Shown here: positions 1 to 6,573 of the stretch, one piece after another
Position numbering within the stretch: position 1 is the first letter of the stretch
How the letters are laid out: each line of letters opens with the position of its first letter
From: Asaia bogorensis
GTDB lineage: Bacteria > Pseudomonadota > Alphaproteobacteria > Acetobacterales > Acetobacteraceae
DNA length: 19,356 bases
Reading direction: 5' to 3'
Assembly (NCBI GenBank): GCA_945874515.1
Contig: CAMCHA010000006.1
Location: 1 to 19,356 of the forward strand
Translations under genes and position numbers: made by a program
Notes under the pieces: generated by a model
The model's database searches: none
What the model saw: the letters and a program-made list of their open reading frames with translations, nothing else
Told to the model about the DNA's origin: nothing

Positions 1-936
1 AATACCGCCGCCGCCCAAGCCGCCATGATCCCCCCGCGCTTTGATGTGGTGCGTGTCGGCGCGCGCGGCAGCGCCGTGATCGCAGGCCGCGCCGCCCCAG
101 GCGCCGAGGTGATTCTTTTCGCCGATAATGGTCGTGAATTGGGTCGCGCACGGGCTGATCGGCGCGGTGAATTCGTCATTCTGCCGGCCGAGTCGCTCCC
201 GCCAGGCACCATGGAGCTCAGCCTGCGCGCGCGACTCGGGGATCAGGAAATGGCCGGGCCCGATACGGTGGTGCTGGTGGTGCCCGATACCGCGGCGCAA
301 ATGGCCGAAGCGCAACGCCCCGCAGCATCAGCGCAGCCCGCCCCTGCGGCCCCCGCCCCCACCGGACCTTTGGCCGTGCTGATCCCATCCCGCCCCGAAG
401 CCGCTGGCCCACGGCTATTGCAGGTGCCGGAACCCATGCCGGCGGCGCGCGGGGCGCCGCGCCTTGGCATTGATTCCGTAGAATATGACCAGGCTGGGTC
501 CATGCGCTTCGCCGGCGGCGCGCCGCCCGGCACCACGCTCAGGCTTTATGTCGATGAAAAGTATATCGGGGATGCGGTGGCGGATGCGCAGGGCCGCTGG
601 GCGCTGATGCCAGAAACCCAGCCCAGCATTGGCCGGCATCGGCTGCGGGTGGACCAGATCTCGCCGGCCGATGGGCGCGTGCTGGCCCGCGCCGAAGTGC
701 CCTTTCAGCGCGAGGAATTGCCCGCCGAAGCCTTTGCCGAGCAGCGCATTGTGGTGCAGCCCGGCAATAACCTTTGGCGCATCGCCCGCGCCACTTACGG
801 TCGGGGCACGCGCTATACGGTGATTTATCAGGCCAATAAGGATCAGATCGCCGATCCGAACCGGATTTTCCCCGGTCAGGTCTTTGCGCTGCCCACCGCC
901 CAGCCGGCGCCGGCGGCTTCCAGCCGGTCCAGATAG
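1..936 (+). CDS. LysM-domain protein with Ig-like segments (5' end outside window)
   Basis: The reading frame is open from base 1, so the ATG at 25 is probably internal and the true start lies upstream. The C-terminus (about residues 241-292 counted from that ATG) is a clear LysM peptidoglycan-binding domain, with VVQPGNNLWRIARATYG, then YQANKDQI, then PNRIFPGQVFALP. Two similar beta-rich segments come first (about residues 5-70 and 150-213). Both have the pattern of small bacterial Ig-like domains (PGAEVILFADN...G.A.AD..G.F and PGTTLRLYVDE...G.AVADAQGRW), and an Ala/Pro-rich linker lies between them. LysM proteins of this kind usually act in the periplasm or at the cell wall; the exact role here is unknown. 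The 3' end overlaps the convergent gene at 876-1313 by about 60 bases. Confidence 0.82.
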   Translation, partial: NTAAAQAAMIPPRFDVVRVGARGSAVIAGRAAPGAEVILFADNGRELGRARADRRGEFVILPAESLPPGTMELSLRARLGDQEMAGPDTVVLVVPDTAAQMAEAQRPAASAQPAPAAPAPTGPLAVLIPSRPEAAGPRLLQVPEPMPAARGAPRLGIDSVEYDQAGSMRFAGGAPPGTTLRLYVDEKYIGDAVADAQGRWALMPETQPSIGRHRLRVDQISPADGRVLARAEVPFQREELPAEAFAEQRIVVQPGNNLWRIARATYGRGTRYTVIYQANKDQIADPNRIFPGQVFALPTAQPAPAASSRSR

Positions 937-1313
937 GGATCAAGCGCCAGCACAAAGCGCACCAGCGCCGCGATCAATTCGGGTGAGTTGGTGGGCGGCA
1001 CCAGCGCCAAATCCGCTTCAAAGCGAATCCGGTGATCCGGCGTCAGGCCAATACGCCAACCATCAGGCATGCCCGGGGTCAGCGCGGCCAGGGTGGCGAA
1101 GCTGGCCTGCCGCTGGTCTCGGCCGTCAGCGGTGGAGGGGATGCGCGCGGCATTGGTTTCCACCACCAGCCCTTCGCTGCTGAGCTCCGCGCGGCAGCGC
1201 CGGCCACGCCAGTCAAAGGTGAATTCCAGGGGGCGGTCTGCCAGCCTTGGCGCCAGGCGGCCTTCGGGGTCTATGGCCAGGTGGCCAAAGGTGATCATAT
1301 CCATCGGCTGCAT
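876..1313 (-). CDS. Conserved-looking hypothetical protein, 145 aa
   Basis: I do not recognise a named family. The product looks like a real soluble globular protein rather than a shadow ORF. It has an ordered alternation of hydrophobic and charged residues (MITFGHLAIDPEGRLAPR, then LEFTFDWRGRRCRAEL, then DGWRIGLTPDHRIRFEADL) and a helical C-terminus (SPELIAALVRFVLALDPYLDRL). The gene is divergent from psd, with about 40 bases between the starts, and its 3' end overlaps the LysM gene tail. Two in-frame ATGs four and six codons downstream are alternative starts. The competing plus-strand frames here give low-complexity Arg/Pro-rich products. Function is unknown. Confidence 0.6.
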   Translation of the reverse strand: MQPMDMITFGHLAIDPEGRLAPRLADRPLEFTFDWRGRRCRAELSSEGLVVETNAARIPSTADGRDQRQASFATLAALTPGMPDGWRIGLTPDHRIRFEADLALVPPTNSPELIAALVRFVLALDPYLDRLEAAGAGWAVGSAKT

Positions 1314-1353
1314 TCTTGTGCAATTTTAGTAAAAACACTGTAAGCGGACCCGC

Positions 1354-2031
1354 ATGGCACTCGGACAAAGTCTTCGCATGGTTCTCGCCCGGCCTCATCC
1401 GGCGGCGAGGCCCTTCCTGATCGGCGGCGCGGCGGTGGCGCTGCTGGGTGGCGCGCTGTTTGGCGGCTTCCTATTTTGGCTCGGCGTGGCGTTCACGCTG
1501 TTCTGCCTTTACTTCTTCCGCGACCCGGAACGCATCCCGCCCGCGCGGCCTGGCCTGGTGCTGGCGCCGGCAGATGGGCATGTGGTGTCCGTCATGCCGG
1601 CCAGCCCGCCGGTGGAATTGGCCATGGGTGAGGAAACCCGCTGGCGCATCGCGATTTTCCTCTCAGTCCTTGATGTGCATGTGAACCGCATGCCGGCAGA
1701 TGGCACGGTGACGCGCATTGCCTATCACCACGGGAAATTCCTGAGCGCCAATCTGGATAAGGCGAGTGATGAGAATGAACGCAATGCGCTCGCACTTCGT
1801 CTGCCCGATGGGCGCGACATTGCGGTGGTGCAGATTGCCGGGCTAATCGCGCGGCGCATTCTGTGCGATGCCAAGGTGGGTGATACGGTGCAGGCGGGCG
1901 ATCGCTTTGGCATTATTCGTTTCGGTAGCCGCACGGATATCTACCTGCCGCCAGGTGTTGTGCCCATGGTCGCGGTTGGCCAGACCATGATTGGTGGTGA
2001 GACCGTTTTGGCGGAGTTGCAGGCGCGATGA
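1354..2031 (+). CDS. psd: Phosphatidylserine decarboxylase proenzyme (short form)
   Basis: Decarboxylates phosphatidylserine to phosphatidylethanolamine at the inner membrane, using a self-made pyruvoyl group. The 225-aa length fits the short PSD family common in alphaproteobacteria. A hydrophobic hairpin at about residues 20-53 anchors the N-terminus. The conserved core is visible as FFRDPER, APADGHV (Asp74, His76), the block [15 protein letters not shown] (His109, Asn111) and YHHGKF. The autocleavage site is the RFGSR motif, between Gly191 and Ser192, leaving a short alpha chain of about 34 residues that carries the pyruvoyl group. The stop codon overlaps the pssA start by four bases (ATGA), so the two genes are translationally coupled and catalyse consecutive steps. 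Confidence 0.95.
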   Translation: MALGQSLRMVLARPHPAARPFLIGGAAVALLGGALFGGFLFWLGVAFTLFCLYFFRDPERIPPARPGLVLAPADGHVVSVMPASPPVELAMGEETRWRIAIFLSVLDVHVNRMPADGTVTRIAYHHGKFLSANLDKASDENERNALALRLPDGRDIAVVQIAGLIARRILCDAKVGDTVQAGDRFGIIRFGSRTDIYLPPGVVPMVAVGQTMIGGETVLAELQAR

Positions 2032-2921
2032 ATACGCCGAAGGATATGGGCCAACCAGGGCGCATGCGGCGGCTGCGCCGACGCTTTCGCCCACGCACCA
2101 GGCCTCGTTTTGAAGGGCAGTCCTTCAATCGCCTGATCCCGAATATCATGACCATGCTTGGGCTGTGCTGCGGGCTGGTGGCTATCCGGGCTGCGTTTGA
2201 AGCGCGCTTTGCCGAAGCCGCCGTGCTGATTGTGGTGGCGGGCGTGATTGATGGGCTGGATGGGCGGCTCGCGCGCATGTTGAAGGCCACATCTCGTTTC
2301 GGGGCTGAATTCGATAGTCTTGCCGATTTTCTGTCCTTCGGCGTGGCACCCGCGCTTGTGCTGTATCTTTGGGCTTTGCAGGATTATCGCGGCATTGCGT
2401 TTGCCCCCGCGCTGCTTTTCACCGTGTGTTCCGCGCTGCGGCTGGCGCGCTTCAATGCGACGCTTGATGTGGGGCCAGCGCTAAAGCCTGCCTTTACCTA
2501 TAATTTCTTCACCGGCGTGCCCGCGCCGGCGGGGGCAGGCTGCGCGCTGTTTCCGCTTTTTGCTTGGCTGTTTTTCACGCAAATCGAAATGCCCCTGCTG
2601 GCTAGCATCATGCGCAACCCTTTGCTGGTGGCGGGGGTGCTTATCGTGGTGGGCGGGCTGATGGTGAGTACACTTCCCACCTGGTCCTTCAAGAATTTCA
2701 AAGTGCCGCGCGCGGTGGTGCTGCCTTTGCTGTTGAGTGTGGGCTTCTACATGGCGCTGCTATTTGCTGAGCCCTGGGGTGCGCTTGCCATGGCAGGCAT
2801 TGTGTACCTTGGCATGTTGCCCTTTTCGATGCGGTCCTATTTGCGGTTGAAGCAGGAAGCAGAAAGCCTGCTGGAACCCGTGCTAGTTGCCGATAATGGC
2901 TCCGGAAATGCCGCGCCCTGA
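2028..2921 (+). CDS. pssA: CDP-diacylglycerol--serine O-phosphatidyltransferase
   Basis: Makes phosphatidylserine from CDP-diacylglycerol and serine, the substrate for the Psd encoded just upstream. The complete CDP-alcohol phosphatidyltransferase signature is present: Asp75, Asp78-Gly79, Ala82-Arg83, Gly92, Asp96 and Asp100 ([10 protein letters not shown] followed by [12 protein letters not shown]). The protein is 297 aa, with a basic Arg-rich N-terminus and several predicted membrane helices. It belongs to the integral-membrane class II PssA type rather than the E. coli phospholipase-D-like type. The start ATG overlaps the psd stop, and the stop overlaps the next start as TGATG, so three genes form one tightly coupled unit. 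Confidence 0.95.
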   Translation: MNTPKDMGQPGRMRRLRRRFRPRTRPRFEGQSFNRLIPNIMTMLGLCCGLVAIRAAFEARFAEAAVLIVVAGVIDGLDGRLARMLKATSRFGAEFDSLADFLSFGVAPALVLYLWALQDYRGIAFAPALLFTVCSALRLARFNATLDVGPALKPAFTYNFFTGVPAPAGAGCALFPLFAWLFFTQIEMPLLASIMRNPLLVAGVLIVVGGLMVSTLPTWSFKNFKVPRAVVLPLLLSVGFYMALLFAEPWGALAMAGIVYLGMLPFSMRSYLRLKQEAESLLEPVLVADNGSGNAAP

Positions 2922-3346
2922 TGCTGCGCGGCCGGCTTGAATTGCCGCTGGCGGGCCAGCGCATCTGCATCTCGGGCGGGCCGTTTGATGCCATGCCGGA
3001 AGGCGCGCGGGGACTTTGCCTGGAAGCGCGCGCGGCGCGCGTGGCGGAAGCCGAATGGCAGCTTGATGTGCCGGATTTTGGCCTGCCCGATGAGGCTGGT
3101 TTGCGCGTGATATTGGCGCAGATGTTGGGGGCGATGCGCGCCGCCCCCAATGATGCCTATCATATTGGCTGCAAGGCCGGCATTGGGCGCACCGGTACCG
3201 TTATGGCCTGCCTTGCCATCATGGCGGGTGCTGTTGAAGGCGACCCGGTGGCCTGGCTGCGCGCCGCTTATCATCAGGGGGCGATTGAAACCCCAGGGCA
3301 GGAAGCCTTCGTGCGCGGCTTTACGGCTGCGGGTTCGGTCCCCTAA
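2921..3346 (+). CDS. Cysteine-based (dual-specificity/PTP-like) phosphatase
   Basis: A 141-aa protein with a CX5R phosphatase P-loop, CKAGIGRTG, with nucleophile Cys84 and Arg90. The residue before Cys is Gly rather than the His usual in PTPs (YHIGCKAGIGRTG). An upstream segment LDVPDFGLPDEAG may supply the general acid Asp. The start overlaps the pssA stop (TGATG), so expression is tied to phosphatidylserine and phosphatidylethanolamine synthesis. The family includes tyrosine phosphatases and lipid phosphatases such as PTPMT1, which acts on phosphatidylglycerophosphate. The substrate cannot be read from this sequence. A role in phospholipid metabolism is inferred from context only. Confidence 0.75.
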   Translation: MLRGRLELPLAGQRICISGGPFDAMPEGARGLCLEARAARVAEAEWQLDVPDFGLPDEAGLRVILAQMLGAMRAAPNDAYHIGCKAGIGRTGTVMACLAIMAGAVEGDPVAWLRAAYHQGAIETPGQEAFVRGFTAAGSVP

Positions 3347-3374
3347 CATTCTTGCCTTGTGCAGGAGAAACGCG

Positions 3375-4187
3375 ATGCCCCAAATCCTCGATCCCCAGAC
3401 CATCGCCGATTATGATCGTGATGGCGCGGTGGTGATCCGTGGCGCCTTCGCGCCGCATTGGATTGAGTTGCTCGCTGGTGGGGTGGAACGCAACCTGCGC
3501 GAGCCCGGCCCCTTCGGCAAACGCTATACGCCGGAAGGCAAGCCCGGCATGTTCTTCGGCGATTACTGTTCCTGGCAGCGCATTGCGGAATATGAGGCGT
3601 TTTTGCGCCATTCCCCCGCCGCCGCCATTGCCGGCGCGCTGATGCAAAGCGGCAAGGTCAATCTGTTCCATGAACATGTGCTGGTGAAGGAACCAGGCAC
3701 GGCAGAACCGACCCCTTGGCATAATGACCAACCCTATTGGACAGTTGAGGGCTGGCAGGTTTGTTCCCTTTGGATACCGCTTGATCCCGTGGCGCGGGAG
3801 AATGGCGTGGAATATGTCGCGGGGTCGCATCGGACAGGCGAATGGTTCAAGCCGAAGCGCTTCGCCGATAGCGCCGACCATCCTTCTGACGATCCGCGCT
3901 TTCTGCCGGTGCCGGATGTTGAGGGTAATCGGGGCGCCTATTCGCTGCTGGGCTGGGATTTGGAGCCCGGCGATTGCGTGGCCTTCCATGGGCTGACTTT
4001 GCATGGCGCGCCGGGCAATCGCAGCGGCAAACTGAGGCGCCGTGCGGTTTCAGCGCGTTGGACAGGCGATGATGCGGTATTCACGCGCCGCAAGGGGATA
4101 GAAAGCCCACCCGCGCCCGCGAATGCGCCGGCACATGGTGCCGCGATGGATAGTGAGGTGTTTCCGGTGGTTTGGCGGGCGGCTTAG
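3375..4187 (+). CDS. Phytanoyl-CoA dioxygenase (PhyH) family protein
   Basis: Fe(II)/2-oxoglutarate-dependent oxygenase of the PhyH family, 270 aa. The frame is open further upstream, but the ATG at 3375 is chosen because it has a good ribosome binding site (AGGAG, 7 bases upstream) and starts the typical N-terminus LDPQTIADYDRDGAVVIRGAF. The metal-binding HxD is His116-Asn-Asp118 in TPWHNDQPYW. The distal His is probably His210 in LTLHGAPGNRSG, and a basic run after it may bind 2-oxoglutarate. SLWIPLDPVARENG and EYVAGSHRTGEW are typical PhyH core strands. The gene follows the phosphatase by only 28 bases and may share its transcript. The substrate is unknown; related proteins hydroxylate lipids or small metabolites. 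Confidence 0.88.
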   Translation: MPQILDPQTIADYDRDGAVVIRGAFAPHWIELLAGGVERNLREPGPFGKRYTPEGKPGMFFGDYCSWQRIAEYEAFLRHSPAAAIAGALMQSGKVNLFHEHVLVKEPGTAEPTPWHNDQPYWTVEGWQVCSLWIPLDPVARENGVEYVAGSHRTGEWFKPKRFADSADHPSDDPRFLPVPDVEGNRGAYSLLGWDLEPGDCVAFHGLTLHGAPGNRSGKLRRRAVSARWTGDDAVFTRRKGIESPPAPANAPAHGAAMDSEVFPVVWRAA

Positions 4188-4239
4188 GGCGGGCTTTTTT
4201 GGGTTGGGAAAGTTGCTCGGTCGGATAGATGTAAGGCCT

Positions 4240-5280
4240 TCAGGGTAGCACTAAACTCGGGCCGAAATGACTGCTGATAACTTCTGCAATCAGTGGGTTG
4301 ATCCGCCGAGCGGCAGCGGCGTCGGCAGCCGCCTTAGTGGCATCGCCTTCTGCTGCGTGCAGAATGGCTCGCAATCCCAATGCTGCGCTGTCGTTCTTGT
4401 TGCGGCGCAGCGCCTCTGCCAAATCCGCGCTGGCGGCGGCGCGGTCACCGCGCAACAGCGCGAGGCCGGCTCTGGCTGCATGAGGTCGGCCGTCGCCAGG
4501 TGGCACCACACGTATCGCGGCCTCGATATCTATTCGGGCGGCATCGGCTTGGCCTGCGCGATATTGGAGAACGGCGCGCGTGGCAAGCACGCCCGCATCG
4601 CGTGGATTGAGGCGAATAGCCTCGCTGTAATCTGCAATGGCGCCGGCGCGATCCCCTTGCGCGGTGCGTGCATCACCACGGGCCGCGAAGGCAGAGGCGT
4701 GCTGCGGGTTAATACGAATTGCTTCGGTATAGTCGGTGATCGCGTTGGCCCGATCACCCGCTGCGGCGCGGGCCAAGCCCCGATTGACATATGTGGCTGC
4801 TGTTCGAGGGCTGAGCCGAATGGCTTCATCGTAGTCTGCGATGGCGCCGCGATGATCGCCCACGGCGGTCCGTACGGCGCCTCGATTGCTGAAGGCCTCT
4901 GGGTCGCGCGGATTGAGGCGGATGGCCTCAGAGAAGTCGGTGATTGCGCCCGTGCCGTCGCCGGAGATGAATCGCAAAAAGGCGCGAAGGGAAAAAGCGA
5001 CGCCGAATTCCGGATTCGCGCGTGTTGCTTCCGTGAGATCAGCAATGGCGCCCCTGTGATCACCTGATTTACTGCGAGCATTGGCACGATTGAAGTAGGA
5101 GGCGGCTAGGTTCTGCGGCGTCTCCTGCCTGGAGTTGATCAGCCAGGAACATCCGGTGATCTGCATTTCCCGTGAAATGGCCGCATCCTGGGGCCCACAC
5201 CAGCGCCACGCTTCTTCTCGCGAAGATTGGGCAGCCGCCATGCTAGCCAGCAGTACAAACGAGATGATCCAGGCCTTCAT
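4240..5280 (-). CDS. Exported tetratricopeptide-repeat protein
   Basis: 346 aa with an N-terminal signal peptide (MKAWIISFVLLASMAAA, cleavage likely near residue 17). Seven or eight TPR units run in series from about residue 58, with a clear 34-residue period: repeated YxNRGxAR..xGDRxxAIADYxEAIRLNPRD. A Cys pair near residues 28 and 44 precedes the repeats and could form a disulfide. TPR proteins are protein-protein interaction scaffolds; this one would act in the periplasm. The repeats are very similar to each other, which suggests internal expansion. It is convergent with the PhyH gene (about 50 bases between stops) and lies 88 bases downstream of the HupE-like gene on the same strand. The partner is unknown. 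Confidence 0.85.
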   Translation of the reverse strand: MKAWIISFVLLASMAAAQSSREEAWRWCGPQDAAISREMQITGCSWLINSRQETPQNLAASYFNRANARSKSGDHRGAIADLTEATRANPEFGVAFSLRAFLRFISGDGTGAITDFSEAIRLNPRDPEAFSNRGAVRTAVGDHRGAIADYDEAIRLSPRTAATYVNRGLARAAAGDRANAITDYTEAIRINPQHASAFAARGDARTAQGDRAGAIADYSEAIRLNPRDAGVLATRAVLQYRAGQADAARIDIEAAIRVVPPGDGRPHAARAGLALLRGDRAAASADLAEALRRNKNDSAALGLRAILHAAEGDATKAAADAAAARRINPLIAEVISSHFGPSLVLP

Positions 5281-5368
5281 CTGCGCCCTCTAAATGCTTC
5301 AGCAAAACATGCCGAAAGCCGCTGCGAAATGGAAGCGACTTGCGCTCTTGCGCTGTAGTGAGGGCGCC

Positions 5369-5974
5369 CTAACCCACCAACGCCACCACCAAAAACCCAA
5401 CCCCCGCAAAACTCGCGGCCGCGCCCATCGCCGGGCGCAGCCAGCCTGCGCTTGCGGCCTGCCGCGCCATCGCCATGGCACCCAGCATCAACGCACCCTG
5501 GATCACCGCAAGCCCCGCCAGATAGGCCAGGATCGGTGTTGCCTCGGCGCCGATCACCGCCTCCGCAAAGGCATGGCCATGGAACAGCCCGGCCAGGGCA
5601 AAACCTGCCAGCAAGGCCCCAGCGCTGACCCGCCGCGTCATCAGCAGCGCCAGCCCCACCATCAGCACCGATGCCGCCACCAGCGCCTCGGTCGCACCCA
5701 AGCCAATACCCGCCAAATGCAGCGCCACCCCGGCCATGCTGGCGATCAGGAAGCCGGCCATCGCCCGGAAAGCATCGCCGCGCGGCAAGGTTGCCGCCAG
5801 CACGCCGGCCGCCAGCAGAAAGGCCAGATGGTCCAGCCCAATCACCGGATGGCCGATGCCGGAAGCAAAGCCCTGCCAGAGTGTTTCCGGCATGGCGCCG
5901 CCCATCGGGTGATGCGCGTCCGCCGGCAAAGGCAGCAGGGCCAAAAGGCCAAGGGCGAAAGAATGGCGGCGCAT
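5369..5974 (-). CDS. HupE/UreJ-family membrane protein
   Basis: A 201-aa protein with a signal-like N-terminus (MRRHSFALGLLALLPLPADA) followed by His-rich HHPMGG and about six hydrophobic helices. The family motifs HPVIGLDHLAF and LFHGHAFAEA are clear. HupE/UreJ proteins are associated with nickel or cobalt supply to hydrogenase or urease. No hydrogenase, urease or metal-related gene is nearby, so this is an orphan member. The start at 5974 is preferred over an in-frame ATG 21 bases upstream, because a strong GGGAGGT ribosome binding site lies just before it. It is divergent from the pentapeptide-repeat gene. Confidence 0.85.
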   Translation of the reverse strand: MRRHSFALGLLALLPLPADAHHPMGGAMPETLWQGFASGIGHPVIGLDHLAFLLAAGVLAATLPRGDAFRAMAGFLIASMAGVALHLAGIGLGATEALVAASVLMVGLALLMTRRVSAGALLAGFALAGLFHGHAFAEAVIGAEATPILAYLAGLAVIQGALMLGAMAMARQAASAGWLRPAMGAAASFAGVGFLVVALVG

Positions 5975-6075
5975 GGTTACCTCCCGGATTTCCAAGCGCC
6001 ATGCTTGCCGCTTCGGGGCCGTGATGCAAGCCGGGCGCGGTTGGATCGGCGGGGCGGAGCCTCTATATCCTTCGC

Positions 6076-6573
6076 GTGATCAAATTCCCTCAGATTCCCC
6101 TCCTGCTTGGAGCGCTGCTCCTGGCCGGCCCCGCCCTTGGCGCTTGCGCCGATTCCCCCGCGCCTGGCGTGGAATGGCGGCGCTGTCTGCTGGATGGCGT
6201 GGACCTATCGGGCCGTGACCTGACGGGGGCGACGCTCCGCGATAGCTCCTTCGCGCGTGGGCGCTTTGTGGAGACGAAGCTCTCGGGCGTTGACGCTTCT
6301 GATACGCGTTTCGGCTTCGCCGATCTTTCCCGAGCGGATTTGACGGGTGCCACGCTACGGAGCGTGGATTTCACCCGCGCCGTGCTGGCCGGCGCGATAT
6401 TGAACGGGGCAGATTTGCGCCGCGCGACTCTGTTCCGCGCCGATTTGCGCGGCGCCGATCTGACTGGGGCTGAGCTTGCCGGTACCAATCTTTCCGGCGC
6501 TCTGCTTGGCGGGGCGCGCTGGCTTGATGGCCAGCGCATTTGCTCCGCCGCTTCCATCGGTTCCTGCCAATGA
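6076..6573 (+). CDS. Exported pentapeptide-repeat protein
   Basis: 165 aa. A signal peptide (MIKFPQIPLLLGALLLAGPA) ends in LGAC, which could serve as a lipobox with Cys24. Alternatively this Cys pairs with Cys37 or with the C-terminal Cys residues in ICSAASIGSC. Residues of about 40-150 are pentapeptide repeats of the A(D/N)LxG type, for example LSGRDLTGATL, LSRADLTGATL and ADLRGADLTGAEL, which fold as a right-handed beta-helix. The start is GTG at 6076 and I see no strong ribosome binding site, so the start is less certain. The stop overlaps the helicase start as ATGA. Export makes a gyrase-binding role of the Qnr/MfpA type unlikely. Function is unknown. Confidence 0.82.
   Translation: MIKFPQIPLLLGALLLAGPALGACADSPAPGVEWRRCLLDGVDLSGRDLTGATLRDSSFARGRFVETKLSGVDASDTRFGFADLSRADLTGATLRSVDFTRAVLAGAILNGADLRRATLFRADLRGADLTGAELAGTNLSGALLGGARWLDGQRICSAASIGSCQ

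Noticed and set aside
4188..4239. T6 tract (GGGCGGGCTTTTTTG) between the convergent PhyH and TPR genes as a terminator
   Set aside because: The G-rich stretch before it is a direct repeat rather than an inverted repeat, so no stem forms.
5283..5367. Inverted pair GCGCCCTC / GAGGGCGC flanking the gap between the TPR and HupE genes
   Set aside because: Only 8 bp with about 70 bases between the arms in GC-rich DNA; likely chance, with no element inside.
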